A stretch of 64,000 nucleotides of DNA from Methylobacterium platani (GCF_001653715.1 NZ_LWHQ01000027.1:1-64000); one strand, 5' to 3'; counted from the first letter of the stretch, positions 46,178 through 55,426 are shown. Notes: generated from the letters alone by a model not told the origin. Translations and numbers: made by a program.

Positions 46178-46981
46178 ATGGCATTCGAGAACAGCCCGTT
46201 CCGGCAGGGGAACGCGAGCGGCTACGGGGGGCCCACGGGCTACGCCCAGAGCCAGGTGCAGGTCGACCAGGGCCTGCGCGCGTTCATGCTCGGCGTCTAC
46301 AACAACATGGTCATCGGCCTCGGCATCTCCGGGCTGGTGGCGATCGGCATCAACAAGCTCGCGGTGGCGACCTCGCAGGCCGACGCGGTGGCGCGGATCG
46401 GCTCGATCCCGCTTACCCCGATCGGTAAAGCGCTCTACGGCTCGCCGCTGATGTGGGTGATCGCGCTCGCGCCGCTCGCCTTCATCTTCCTGTTCTCGTT
46501 CCGGATGGACCGGATGTCGGCCGCGTCGGCCCGCACCACCTTCTTCGCCTTCGCGGCGGTGATGGGTGCGTCGCTCTCGACGCTGCTCATCCGCTACACC
46601 GGCGCGAGCGTGGTCCAGGTGTTCTTCATCACGGCGGCGGCCTTCGGCGGCTTGAGCCTCTACGGCTACACGACGACCCGGAGCCTGTCGGGCATCGGCT
46701 CGTTCCTGGTGATGGGCCTGATCGGCCTCGTCATCGCCAGCCTGGTGAACATCTTCCTGGCCTCGAGCGCCCTGCAATTCGCGATCTCGGTCATCGGCGT
46801 GCTGATCTTCGCCGGCCTGACCGCGTACGACACGCAGAAGCTCAAGGAGATGTACGTCTACGGCAACTTCGACGGCGAGACCGCCGCCAAGGTGTCGGTG
46901 ATCGGCGCCCTGACGCTGTACCTGGACTTCATCAACATGTTCCAGTTCCTGCTCTCGCTGATGGGCAACCGGAACAACTGA
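46178..46981 (+). CDS. Bax inhibitor-1 family membrane protein
   Basis: The 267-residue protein has seven hydrophobic segments and the BI-1 C-terminal signature GLTAYDTQKLKEMYVYGNFD. The N-terminus (QGNASGYGGPTGYAQSQVQV) is polar and glycine-rich. Bacterial members (YccA/YbhL-like) form a pH-dependent leak or interact with FtsH. GAAGGA is 7 bp before the ATG. It is a single gene with its own terminator. Confidence 0.92.
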   Translation: MAFENSPFRQGNASGYGGPTGYAQSQVQVDQGLRAFMLGVYNNMVIGLGISGLVAIGINKLAVATSQADAVARIGSIPLTPIGKALYGSPLMWVIALAPLAFIFLFSFRMDRMSAASARTTFFAFAAVMGASLSTLLIRYTGASVVQVFFITAAAFGGLSLYGYTTTRSLSGIGSFLVMGLIGLVIASLVNIFLASSALQFAISVIGVLIFAGLTAYDTQKLKEMYVYGNFDGETAAKVSVIGALTLYLDFINMFQFLLSLMGNRNN

Positions 46982-47022
46982 GCCGGATCGGGGCGCTGCG
47001 CAGCCCCGGCCTCCGCGACCCG

Positions 47023-47056
47023 AAGCCCCGGCCCGCAAGGCCGGGGCTTTTCTTTT
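47023..47056 (+). terminator. Rho-independent terminator after BI-1 gene
   Basis: An 11-bp stem AAGCCCCGGCC/GGCCGGGGCTT (47023-47033 and 47039-47049, loop CGCAA) is followed by TTTCTTTT. Confidence 0.88.
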
Positions 47057-47103
47057 GCGAGGCTGAGGGCGGCGCGTGATGCGGGTTGACGGCGACACAT
47101 TGC

Positions 47104-47117
47104 TGACTTAAGTCAGA
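47104..47117. promoter_or_regulatory. 14-bp palindromic operator upstream of MarR-GNAT gene
   Basis: CTGACTTAAGTCAG is a perfect palindrome ending 3 bp before the ATG at 47121. A TTGACG hexamer (about 47088) lies at -35 distance so the palindrome overlaps the -10 region. This is where a MarR protein would repress its own gene. Confidence 0.6.
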
Positions 47118-47120
47118 CAT

Positions 47121-47996
47121 ATGCCGATCGACGCCATCAGCCGCATCCGCCGCTTCAACCGGGCCGTGACCGCCGCGGTCGGGGCCCTCGACACCTCGTT
47201 CCTCGGCCGCGGCCGGCCCCTCGGGGCGGCGCGGGTGCTCAACGCCATCGGGCACGGGCGGGGCGACGTCGCCACCTTGCGCGACTATCTCGGGCTCGAT
47301 TCCGGGCTGACGAGCCGGCTCCTGCGCGGCCTGGAGGAGGAGGGGCTGGTCGTCACGCTGCCCCATCCCTCCGATGCCCGCCGCCGCGTCGCCGCCCTGA
47401 CCGAGGCCGGCCGGAAGGAGTTCTCCGCCTACGAGGCCCTGTCGAACGGGCAGGCCGCGGACCTGATGGCGCGCTTTCCCCGCGGCGACGATCTCCTGCG
47501 CGCGATGGACCTCGTCGCGACCGCGTTCGGCCGCGAGGGAATCGCCATCGAGGAGGCCGATCCGCGCTCCGACGCGGCCGTGCACTGCCTGACGGAGTAC
47601 TACGCCGAGCTCGGGCGGCGGCTCTCGACCGGCTTCGACGTCGCGCTCTCCCGCGATCCGGAGGCCGCCGACATGATGCGGCCGCGCGGTGCCTTCCTGG
47701 TCGCCGTGTCGGACGGGCTGCCGGTCGGCTGCGTCGGCCTCAAGGGCAAGGGCGGCGAGGTCGCCGAGATCAAGCGGCTCTGGGTCTGCCCCTCCGCCCG
47801 CGGCCTCGGCCTCGCCCGCCGGCTGATGGAGGCGGCGGAGGCCGCCGCGCGCGACCTCGGGATCACGACCCTGCGCCTCGATTCGAACAGCGCCCTCACC
47901 GAGGCCCTGCAGCTCTACCGCCGCACCGGCTGGATCGAGATCGAGCGCTTCAACGACGACCCCTATCCGGATTTCTTCTTCGAGAAGCGGATGTGA
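47121..47996 (+). CDS. MarR-type regulator fused to GNAT acetyltransferase
   Basis: The 291-residue protein has a MarR winged helix at 1-145 (LDSGLTSRLLRGLEEEGLVV and LPHPSDARRRVAALTEAGR) and a GNAT domain at 150-291 (EIKRLWVCPSARGLGLARRL, the acetyl-CoA loop, and ALQLYRRTGWIEIERF). The fusion is a known helix-turn-helix/GNAT arrangement. The perfect palindrome overlapping its promoter suggests autoregulation. The acetyl acceptor is unknown. Confidence 0.92.
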   Translation: MPIDAISRIRRFNRAVTAAVGALDTSFLGRGRPLGAARVLNAIGHGRGDVATLRDYLGLDSGLTSRLLRGLEEEGLVVTLPHPSDARRRVAALTEAGRKEFSAYEALSNGQAADLMARFPRGDDLLRAMDLVATAFGREGIAIEEADPRSDAAVHCLTEYYAELGRRLSTGFDVALSRDPEAADMMRPRGAFLVAVSDGLPVGCVGLKGKGGEVAEIKRLWVCPSARGLGLARRLMEAAEAAARDLGITTLRLDSNSALTEALQLYRRTGWIEIERFNDDPYPDFFFEKRM

Positions 47997-48005
47997 AGGC
48001 GCGTC

Positions 48006-48704
48006 TCACCCCCGCGCCCCGCGCAGGATCAGCCGGCTGCCCCTGACCTCGTAGGAGGCCAGCCGCTCCAGGAAACTCATCCCGAGCAGGTTGACGCTCA
48101 GCGCCCCCGGGCGGGTGACCAGGGCGGCGACGCGGGTCTCGGTGATCGGACCGACCGCGACGGTATCGAGCACCACCGGCGCCGCGGCGGTGCGGCCGTT
48201 GGCGGTCTGCACCTGGACCCGGTAGGCGGCCGGCCCCGGATGGATGCCCAGCGCCGCGGCGGTCTCGGCGGTGAGCACCACCGCGGAGGCGCCGGTATCG
48301 AAGGCGAAGGACTGCCCGCGGCCGTTGACCTTGGCCTGCACGGTGAAGCCACCGTCGATGCGCCGGGCGATCACCACCTCCTCGCCGCGGCCGGGCACCG
48401 GCTGGCCCGGATTCATCTCGGCCAGCGCCCGGAACGCCATGTCCCGCGCCTGGTCGCGGTAGGTGTAGAGGACGGCGCCCCCGGCCCCGACCGCGCCCCA
48501 GACCGCGAGCGCGAACAGCCCCTCGCCGAAGCCGGCGCGGAAGCGGTGGCCGACGCCGTTCAGCACCAGCAGGAGGGCGGCGCCGGCGCCGGCGAGGCCT
48601 GCCGCCTCCTCGGGCCGCAGGCCCGCGACCTCGCGCGCGCCGAGCTGTCCCAGCGCGGAGGCGCAGGCGAGGAGCAGGAGCCCGATGCCGACGGCGCCCG
48701 GCAC
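48006..48704 (-). CDS. Retropepsin-like aspartic protease, membrane-anchored
   Basis: The 232-residue protein starts at GTG 48704. It has three N-terminal hydrophobic segments, then a clan AA domain with the single catalytic motif SFAFDTGASAVVLT and the second half LLGMSFLERLASYEVR. The family (TIGR02281 type) acts at the periplasmic side; targets are unknown. It follows the DUF1289 gene by 3 bp and ends convergently with the MarR-GNAT gene. Confidence 0.87.
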   Translation of the reverse strand: MPGAVGIGLLLLACASALGQLGAREVAGLRPEEAAGLAGAGAALLLVLNGVGHRFRAGFGEGLFALAVWGAVGAGGAVLYTYRDQARDMAFRALAEMNPGQPVPGRGEEVVIARRIDGGFTVQAKVNGRGQSFAFDTGASAVVLTAETAAALGIHPGPAAYRVQVQTANGRTAAAPVVLDTVAVGPITETRVAALVTRPGALSVNLLGMSFLERLASYEVRGSRLILRGARG

Positions 48705-48707
48705 CGG

Positions 48708-48935
48708 TCAGGCGACCGCGGGAGCCGGGCCGGGCTCCGGCAGGGCCCCGGCTTCGAGGGCGGCGAGGCGTGCCGGCAGGCCCGCCATGATCCGCAGCCG
48801 CTCGGCCTCGGGCAGTCCGCCCCAGGCGGCGATCTCGCTGCCGGTGCGGCCGCAGCCTTCGCACAGGCCGGAGACCGGATCGAGGACGCAGAGACGGATG
48901 CAGGGCGAGGAGGGGGTCGGCGACGAGGCGGGCAT
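48708..48935 (-). CDS. DUF1289 protein
   Basis: The 75-residue protein has the DUF1289 cysteine pattern SPCIRLCVLDPVSGLCEGCG followed by RTGSEIAAWGGLPEAERLRI. Four cysteines probably bind a metal or cluster. Its ATG shares one base with the stop of cobS (TGATG), so it is coupled. The function is unknown. Confidence 0.9.
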   Translation of the reverse strand: MPASSPTPSSPCIRLCVLDPVSGLCEGCGRTGSEIAAWGGLPEAERLRIMAGLPARLAALEAGALPEPGPAPAVA

Positions 48936-49807
48936 CAGGCGGGAATCGCGATCACGAGGGCGAGGAGGGCGGCGATCTCGGCCATCTGCTGGCTCGCCCC
49001 GATCACGTCGCCGGTCTGGCCGCCGACGAGGCGGGCGGCCATCCGGGTCAGCGTCCAGGCGGCGACGAACGCCGTGAGCGCGGCCAGCGTCAGGCCCAGC
49101 CAGGGCAGGCCGAGGAGGACGGCGATCGCCAGCACGGCGAGGCAGAGCGCCCAGGCGGTGGCGTGGGTTGCCCCCGTCGGCCGCCCGACCGCGTGGGCGG
49201 CGCCGTCCGGGCGCGCGGGAGGCAGGCGGCAGAGCGGCCACAGCGCCGCGGTGCGCGAGAGCGCCGCGGCGGCGAGGAGCGCCAGGGCGACGCGCCAGCC
49301 GATCCGGTCGGCGAGCGTCGCCAGCGCGCCGATGCGCAGAGCGTAGGACAGGACCAGGGCGGCGGCCCCGTAGGCGCCGATGCGGCTGTCGCGCATGATC
49401 TCGAGGCGCCGGGCCGGCGTCAGGCCGCCCCCGAACCCGTCGGCGACGTCGGCGAGGCCGTCCTCGTGCAGCGCCCCGGTGACCAGGGTGGCAAAGGCGA
49501 GCGCCAGGGTGGCGGCGAGGAAGGGCCCGAGCCCGAGGGCGAGGGCGGCGGCGAGCGCGACGGCGCCCGGCAGGCCGATCACCAAGCCGGCGAGCGGCAG
49601 CATCCGCGGCACGATGCGGAAGTCGGGCGCGGCGTGCCGGTCGGTCTCGCCCGGCAGCGCCGGCACCGGCAGGCGGCTGTAGAAGCGCAGGCAGGCGGCG
49701 AGGTCGGCGAGCGGCGGCCAGGGGCCGGAGGAGGGCGGGGGCGGCTCGAACGCATCGTCGGCCCGATCCTCCGCCCGGCCGGGTTCGGCGCTCCTGTCCG
49801 TCGCCAT
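48935..49807 (-). CDS. cobS: Adenosylcobinamide-GDP ribazoletransferase
   Basis: The 290-residue membrane enzyme joins AdoCbi-GDP to alpha-ribazole in the last steps of cobalamin synthesis. Motifs are FYSRLPVPALPGETD, the acidic metal site GALHEDGLADVADGFGGG, RMRDSRIGAYG-like EIMRDSRIGAYGAAAL, and GGQTGDVIGASQQMAEIAAL at the end. A 40-residue polar N-terminal extension precedes the domain. It is divergent from cobT, 136 bp away. Confidence 0.94.
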   Translation of the reverse strand: MATDRSAEPGRAEDRADDAFEPPPPSSGPWPPLADLAACLRFYSRLPVPALPGETDRHAAPDFRIVPRMLPLAGLVIGLPGAVALAAALALGLGPFLAATLALAFATLVTGALHEDGLADVADGFGGGLTPARRLEIMRDSRIGAYGAAALVLSYALRIGALATLADRIGWRVALALLAAAALSRTAALWPLCRLPPARPDGAAHAVGRPTGATHATAWALCLAVLAIAVLLGLPWLGLTLAALTAFVAAWTLTRMAARLVGGQTGDVIGASQQMAEIAALLALVIAIPA

Positions 49808-49943
49808 CACGCAACCCATCCCGACGCCGTCGACCCCCGTTGCGACCCGCGCGCGCGGATTCGCCCCGACACGGCATTTTGCTGTATCTGCACGCCTCAC
49901 GATAGCCCCGCCTCCAGGGTTGCCCCCGCAGGACACGCTCGCC

Positions 49944-50990
49944 ATGGCCGATACACCGACCCCCGGGATCCCGACCGACGCCGCCCCGTTCGACGACATC
50001 CGCCGCCTGATCGCCACCATGCCGGGGCCGGACGAGGCCGCCGCCGCCGAGGTCTCGGCCCGGGATTCGCTCCTGACCAAGCCCCCCGGCAGCCTCGGGC
50101 GGCTCGAATTCCTCGCCGCCTGGATGGCGGCCTGGCAGGGCAAGGCGCCGCCGAGCCTCGACCGGCCGCTGGTCTGCGTCTTCGCCGGCAGCCACGGCGT
50201 CGCGGCGCGGGGCGTCTCGGCCTACCCCTCGGCGGTCAATCGCCAGATGCTCGACAACTTCGCCGCCGGCGGCGCGGCGATCAACCAGATCTGCGCCGCC
50301 TACGGCCTCGGCTTCAAGGTGTTCGATCTCGCCCTCGACATGCCGACCGGCGACATCACGACCGAGCCGGCGATGACCCAGAAGGCCTGCGTCGCCACCA
50401 TGGCGTTCGGCATGGAGGCGGTGGCGGCGGGCACCGACGGGCTCGCGGTCGGCGAGATGGGCATCGGCAACACCACGGTGGCGGCGGCGATCTACGCCGC
50501 CCTCTACGGCGGCGAGCCGGCGCGGTGGGTCGGCCGCGGCACCGGCATCGACGAGGCCGGCCATGCCCGCAAGGTCGCGGCGGTGGAGGCGGCACTCGCG
50601 CGCCACCAGGGCCATCTCGACGATCCGCTGGCGGTGATGGCCCGCTTGGGGGGCCGCGAGATCGCCGCGATGGCCGGCGCGATCCTGGCGGCGCGGCTGC
50701 AGCGGGTGCCGGTGGTGATCGACGGCTACGTCTCGACCGCCGCGGCGGCGCTCCTCCACGCCCTCGATCCCCGCGCCCTCGACCATTGCCTCGCCGGCCA
50801 CGTCTCGGCCGAGGGCGACCACGCCGCGGTGCTGGAGCGTCTCGGCCTGCGCCCGCTCCTCGACCTCGGGCTTCGCCTCGGCGAGGGCAGCGGCGCGGCG
50901 CTCGCGCTCGGCGTCGTCAAGGCGGCGGTGGCCTGCCACCGCGAGATGGCGACCTTCGACCAGGCGGGGGTGTCGGGGCCGGTGGCGTGA
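49944..50990 (+). CDS. cobT: Nicotinate-nucleotide:DMB phosphoribosyltransferase
   Basis: The 348-residue enzyme activates dimethylbenzimidazole to alpha-ribazole-5'-phosphate for CobS. It shows LTKPPGSLGRLEFLAAWMA, FAGSHGVAARGVSAYP, VGEMGIGNTTVAAAIYAALY, and the catalytic Glu in DLGLRLGEGSGAALAL. No cobalamin riboswitch was recognised in the 136-bp divergent region with cobS. Confidence 0.95.
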   Translation: MADTPTPGIPTDAAPFDDIRRLIATMPGPDEAAAAEVSARDSLLTKPPGSLGRLEFLAAWMAAWQGKAPPSLDRPLVCVFAGSHGVAARGVSAYPSAVNRQMLDNFAAGGAAINQICAAYGLGFKVFDLALDMPTGDITTEPAMTQKACVATMAFGMEAVAAGTDGLAVGEMGIGNTTVAAAIYAALYGGEPARWVGRGTGIDEAGHARKVAAVEAALARHQGHLDDPLAVMARLGGREIAAMAGAILAARLQRVPVVIDGYVSTAAAALLHALDPRALDHCLAGHVSAEGDHAAVLERLGLRPLLDLGLRLGEGSGAALALGVVKAAVACHREMATFDQAGVSGPVA

Positions 50991-50993
50991 CGG

Positions 50994-52178
50994 TCAGGCC
51001 GGGCGCGCCAGCGCCTTGCGCACCCGCCCGACCAGGGCCCAGAGCCGCGGATCGCGCTTGATCCGCCGCTTCAGGCGCGCGCCCGCCGCGGAGGCGGCGC
51101 CGAAGGCCCGGCCGCGCAGGGTCACCGGCAGCACCGCGTCGACGAGGGCGATGGTCTCGTCGCAGACGCTCGCCTTGTAGCGCGCCTCGCCGACCCCGAG
51201 ATCGAGGGCGGTGCGGCCGCGCCGGGCCTGGTCGCGGATCAGCGCCTGCAGCAGCAGGTCGCCGGGGCTGAAGCGGGCGAGCGCCGGATCGGGATCGAAC
51301 GAGGTCAGCATGCCGCTGAAGCGGCGCGCGTCGACGGCGCCGACGAAGGTCGCGAGGATGCGCCCGCCCTCGGTGGACAGGCAGTGCAGCTCGAGGGCGC
51401 CGGCCCGGGCTGCCGCGCGGAGGAAGCCGCGCGCCGCCGGATCGGCGAAGGGATCGGCGATGCCCCCTTGCGCGAAGCGCACCGCCTTCTGGGCGAGGTA
51501 GGCCGCCAGGATCGCCTCGCCCCCGGCCTCGTCCGCCGCGACGCGGTGCGCGACCGGGCCGTGCGCCGCGACCAGCCACTTCTCCTTCTGGCGCAGCTTG
51601 CGCCGGGCGTCGCCGCTCAGCACGCGCTTGAGCACCGCCTCCGGGTCGGCCTCGAGCGCCAGCCCGTAGGCGTCGCTCGGCGAGGCGGTACCGGCTTGCG
51701 CCAGCGGGTTGCCCACCCCGTTCCAGACCCGCGGCTGGTCCGGCAGGTGGATCACGTCGATCCCGGCCCGCATGCCCGCGCGCCGCAAGCCCAGGCGATA
51801 GGCCTCGCCCGGGAGGGCGGCGGCCTCCGGGCCGGCGAAGACCGGCATGTGGTAGTTCGCGTGCCGGCCGCCGATCACCCGGGCGACCCGGATGCCGGCC
51901 TCGCGCCCGACCGCCAGGGGCAGGAGCGCCAGGGGGCGCCCGGCGGCGTCGCGCAGGAGCACCGGGCAGGGGCGGGCGCCCAGCGGCAGGGCGGCGGCGC
52001 AGGCCGCCACCCAGTCGAAGCGCTGGTAGGGCGTCATCACCACGCCGGGCGCGGATTCGAGGGCGCGCCAGACGCTTTCCGCGGCCGCGAGGCTCGGGAA
52101 GATTTCGGGCACCAGGGCGTCGGCCGGGCCTGCCTCGGCCATCGCGCCGTCCGCCGCGAGTCGCATCGTCCCGCTCAT
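50994..52178 (-). CDS. GNAT acetyltransferase (CelD/BcsL type)
   Basis: The roughly 394-residue protein has the two-domain layout of CelD-like acetyltransferases: a first half with MTPYQRFDWVAACAAALPLG and a second half with KLRQKEKWLVAAHGPVAHRV and LDLGVGEARYKASVCDE. These enzymes are linked to exopolysaccharide or cellulose synthesis. The ATG at 52178 is preferred over 52196. It is divergent from a polysaccharide deacetylase, 101 bp away, which supports an envelope-polysaccharide role. Confidence 0.82.
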   Translation of the reverse strand: MSGTMRLAADGAMAEAGPADALVPEIFPSLAAAESVWRALESAPGVVMTPYQRFDWVAACAAALPLGARPCPVLLRDAAGRPLALLPLAVGREAGIRVARVIGGRHANYHMPVFAGPEAAALPGEAYRLGLRRAGMRAGIDVIHLPDQPRVWNGVGNPLAQAGTASPSDAYGLALEADPEAVLKRVLSGDARRKLRQKEKWLVAAHGPVAHRVAADEAGGEAILAAYLAQKAVRFAQGGIADPFADPAARGFLRAAARAGALELHCLSTEGGRILATFVGAVDARRFSGMLTSFDPDPALARFSPGDLLLQALIRDQARRGRTALDLGVGEARYKASVCDETIALVDAVLPVTLRGRAFGAASAAGARLKRRIKRDPRLWALVGRVRKALARPA

Positions 52179-52279
52179 CGCCCCGCTCCCGCCCATTCCC
52201 GTGCCGGGATAGCGGCCAAGCGTGCAGAATCCGCAAACGGCGTAACGAAGCTTTGGCCGATCGCGGCGATCCTCCGGTC

Positions 52280-53335
52280 ATGCTCGCGACCGACGCCCGC
52301 CACCGCCTGTTCCATGCCGGCTTCGCCGCCATCGCGGCCACGGGGGCCGATCGCTGGCTCGCGCCGCTCGCCCGCGGGTGCGGGGTGATCCTGACCTTCC
52401 ACCACGTCCGGCCGGACGCCCCCCCGCCGGGCGCCTACGCGCCGAACCGGCTGCTGTCGATCACCCCGGCCTTCCTCGACCGCACGCTCGCGGCGCTCCG
52501 GGCGCGGGGCTTCTCCGTCGTGCCGCTCTCCGAGCTGCCGCGGCGGCTCGGCGCGGGCGGACCGCCCTTCGCGGTGCTGACCTTCGACGACGGCTACCGC
52601 GACAACCTGGAACACGCCGTCCCGGTGCTGCGCCGCCACGGTGCGCCCTGGACGCTCTACGTCACCCACGACTTCGCCACCGGCACCGGCCGGCTGTGGT
52701 GGATCGAGCTCGAGCGGGCGATCGGCGCCCTCGACCGGGTGCGGCTGCCGGAGGTCGGGCTCGACCTTCCCGCCCGCGGCGCGGCGCGGAAATCCGCGGC
52801 CTTCGCGCAGGCCTACCGTGCCCTTCGGGCCGGGCCGGAAGAGGTCTTGCGCGCGGCGATCCTGCGGCTCTGCGCCGAGGCCGGGATCGATGCGGGGGGA
52901 ATCGCCGCCGAGCTGTGCCTGTCGGGCCCAGAGCTGCGCGACCTCGCCCGGGACGAGGCGGTGACGCTCGCCGCCCACACCCTGACCCACCCGATGCTCG
53001 CCAAGCACGACGCCGCCACGGCCCGGCGCGAGATCGTCGAGGGCCGGGCGCGGCTCGCCGCGCTCCTCGGCTGCGTGCCGGAGCACCTGTCCTACCCGGT
53101 CGGCGATCCGGGCTCGGCGGGCAAGCGGGATTTCGCCCTCGCCCGCGAGGCCGGCTACCGCACCGGCGTGACGACGCGGCCCGGCCACCTGTTCCCGGGA
53201 CACGCCGACCACCTGCACGCCCTGCCGCGGGTCTCGGTCAACGGCTGCTTCCAGACCGACGCGGCTCTCGACGCGCTCCTGTCGGGCGTGCCGTTCCTGG
53301 CCTGGAACCGATTCCGGCGGTTCAATGTCGAGTAA
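52280..53335 (+). CDS. Polysaccharide deacetylase (NodB domain)
   Basis: The 351-residue CE4 protein has the metal motif LTFDDGYRDNLEHAVPVL (Asp-Asp) and the His pair in LAAHTLTHPMLAKHD. The start GVILTFHHVRPDAPPPGAYA is typical of the subgroup seen in exopolysaccharide loci. I prefer the ATG at 52280 (MLATDARHRLFHAGF) over a TTG at 52253. It is the last normal-GC gene before an AT-rich foreign segment. Confidence 0.88.
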   Translation: MLATDARHRLFHAGFAAIAATGADRWLAPLARGCGVILTFHHVRPDAPPPGAYAPNRLLSITPAFLDRTLAALRARGFSVVPLSELPRRLGAGGPPFAVLTFDDGYRDNLEHAVPVLRRHGAPWTLYVTHDFATGTGRLWWIELERAIGALDRVRLPEVGLDLPARGAARKSAAFAQAYRALRAGPEEVLRAAILRLCAEAGIDAGGIAAELCLSGPELRDLARDEAVTLAAHTLTHPMLAKHDAATARREIVEGRARLAALLGCVPEHLSYPVGDPGSAGKRDFALAREAGYRTGVTTRPGHLFPGHADHLHALPRVSVNGCFQTDAALDALLSGVPFLAWNRFRRFNVE

Positions 53336-53760
53336 GGGAGGGTGACCCCTTGGGGTTAAGATCCAATCAAGAGAGCGCGCTGCTTGCAGTTCATTACATA
53401 ATATCAAAATATCGGATTTTCAGAAGCGTTATAAATAAGGATTTACAGACAAATTTTTGTTTTTTGATTATCATGTCTGAATGGTCGAAGCATTTAATTG
53501 ATCAATTAGAGCAAATCGCGATCACACTTGAATTGGACGCTTATATAGGTCGTTGATTTTTTTCCAAATTTATCCGAATAACTCGTATTAAATTTGTCAA
53601 AAACGCTCTAACTGGTTGAAAATCCTGTTACGCAGGCAGTTAGTGTGCGCTCGGTCAGTGACACACAAAAGTGTTAAAACTGCCAAATATACAATTTCCA
53701 TTCATTGCATCAGATAATAGTATCCCGATTGTTTTGATACGGTAACCTTCGGAGTGTATC
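53336..53760. other. AT-rich intergenic region of foreign origin
   Basis: Base composition drops sharply to clearly AT-rich over 425 bp. It contains a 27-codon ORF (53473-53556) and a pair of inverted GGCAGTT/AACTGCC arms (53635-53641 and 53678-53684) with partly matching GTGTG/CACAC inside, which may form a hairpin. GATAATAG near 53712 could be a -10 for the next gene. Confidence 0.5.
53473..53556 (+). CDS. 27-residue ORF in AT-rich segment
   Basis: The ATG at 53473 gives MSEWSKHLIDQLEQIAITLE plus LDAYIGR. Codon use is unlike the host genes. No ribosome-binding site was seen. It may be the tail of a lost gene or a small regulator of the downstream defence-like gene; there is little support either way. 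Confidence 0.2.
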   Translation: MSEWSKHLIDQLEQIAITLELDAYIGR

Positions 53761-54776
53761 ATGAAGGCGGATCACATGGTATTCATCAATATTGGATGAA
53801 TGAAAGATTACGCTGGTCCATCGGCAAGCGACATGCCAGTAGTGGCCGCGGCTATCTCAATGACGGCAACATAGGGCTTGAGGTTCTTAACTTGGCTCCT
53901 TTTGATGGCGAAGTCTATGGCTACGTCCCTCGTTCCGCTCGTATCAACCTTAAGAACCTGGGCGGTTCGTCATCCGACGAGTCCGTAACTCCGGTCACAG
54001 TCATCTGGATTGCTCGAAATCCCAGCGACAAGAAGACATATGTCGTCGGATGGTACAAGAGTGCTGCTATATTTAAAAATAACAATCATATAAAATTAAA
54101 ACGCAGTAAGGGATTCGATGTTAGCTATCAGATCGAGGCTCCAGCGGACGAAGCAGTTCTACTGCCCATCGACCAGCGTTTGTTTAAAATTCCGACTTCG
54201 AAGAAAGAGGGCAATTTGGGACAGAGCCCAGTGTGGTATGGCGGAAAAGACGAGTTCCGCGCATTGGTAGCTGCATATGTCGCTGCGGATGGTGTGTTCG
54301 CGGAGGAACCGAAGGCCGGAACCAAGGGGGCCAAGCACCAAACTGACCCAGAGTTGCGGCAGCGGATTGAGCTTGCTGCGATTCGACATGCCACCGCCTA
54401 CTATCGATCAAAAGCAGGAGGCTCACAGGCCGTCCGCTCCGTCGAGAAGGATGGCATCGGATGGGATTTGAACGTTACGGCTCCCACCGGTGCGGTACTG
54501 AAGGTCGAGGTGAAGGGGTTGAGCGGACGGGACCTTGTGGTCGAGCTAACACCAAACGAATTTGCAAAAATGAGGAGCACTGAACACCGGGCACAGTATA
54601 TCATCTACGTGGTCACAGAGGCTCTGACGTCCGATGCCCGCAGCCACGTTTTCAGGCACAATGCGGAGGCCAGCAAGGGCAGCGATCTCGTATGGGCAAC
54701 AGCTGATGGTCGGCAGCTTGAGATCAAGCAGATCGTCGCAGCAAGGCTCTCGGCACGCTACGAAACAACCACTTGA
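53761..54776 (+). pseudogene. DUF3883 defence-type gene, broken at its 5' end
   Basis: From the ATG at 53761 the frame reads MKADHMVFINIG, TGA, MKDYAGPSASD. The family usually has INIGWM here, so TGG has become TGA at codon 13. About 25 codons later the coherent protein continues in another frame (GYLNDGNIGLEVLNLAPFDG, GYVPRSARINLKNLGG, VVGWYKSAAIFKN), so a 1-nt deletion near 53845 is also present. The C-terminal DUF3883 domain is intact: RSVEKDGIGWDLNVTAPTGA, VEVKGLSGRDLVVELTPNEF. DUF3883 is nuclease-like and common in restriction and defence genes. A GTG at 53754 could start the second frame but lacks family residues. Confidence 0.7.
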
Positions 54777-54941
54777 AATCCATGCCAGAAGATCCGCCTC
54801 AGGGTGGGAGGAAGGGGTCTGCCTCCCACCCTCGGCAGCCTTTCTCAAGTTCAAGCCGCCAGATTATTGACCTTAGGGTATCCTCCGACGAAGTGGATAC
54901 CTGTTCGTCGAAGACAATGCGGCAAAATCAAAGTTCTAGCA
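54777..54941. other. Intergenic spacer with hairpins
   Basis: A 10-bp stem GGGTGGGAGG/CCTCCCACCC (about 54802-54831) directly follows the DUF3883 stop and may end its transcript. A second short inverted pair GGTATCC/GGATACC lies near 54880-54905. No gene was seen. Confidence 0.4.
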
Positions 54942-55426
54942 GGCTGCTGAAAAAGAGTCGTTCCGGTCTGGTGCGTAGTTCGGCGCTGTTTGGTTTGGCG
55001 GGCTTCGCCTTGCGCTGGCGTCGCGGTGGCTCGTAGCGCCGGGCTTGCCCGATGCGCTGAAGCAGGGTTCAGCCGAGTGTCGCAAGAGGCGCTGGTGTTT
55101 TTGTGTCAGGCTGTCGCTCCCGTTCCGAGGAGTTTTGGCAGCCGCGCGAGGTTGAAGGCTGCGGCTGTGACGGTGAAGGCCATGTCGATCCGCTCACGCC
55201 CTCGGACCCGGAAGCGGCCGATCAGGCCGATCTCCTTGCTCCAGCCGAAGCTTTCCTCGATCCGCTTGCGGATGGTCTGGCTGATCGCATAGCCGGGCTG
55301 GCGTGTCGTGCGGCCGTCGATCGCGGAGCGGCGTCCCGCCGTGTTGCAGGCGACGTGCGGCGTCACCGCCATGGCGCGCAGTTCGTTCACGAAATCCGCG
55401 GCGTCGTCACCTTTGTCGGCACCCTG
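54942..55426 (-). mobile_element. IS5-family element, 3' end remnant
   Basis: The outer end starts GGCTGCTGAAAAAGAGTCG (54942-54960), a typical IS5-type terminal repeat. The minus strand then encodes the last 106 residues of an IS5-family transposase (55106-55426): ADFVNELRAMAVTPHVACNT, GRRSAIDGRTTRQPGYAISQ, RKRIEESFGW with the last catalytic Glu region, and FNLARLPKLL. The N-terminal part and the other end are missing. The coding frame runs on without a stop into an IS3 remnant. Confidence 0.75.
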
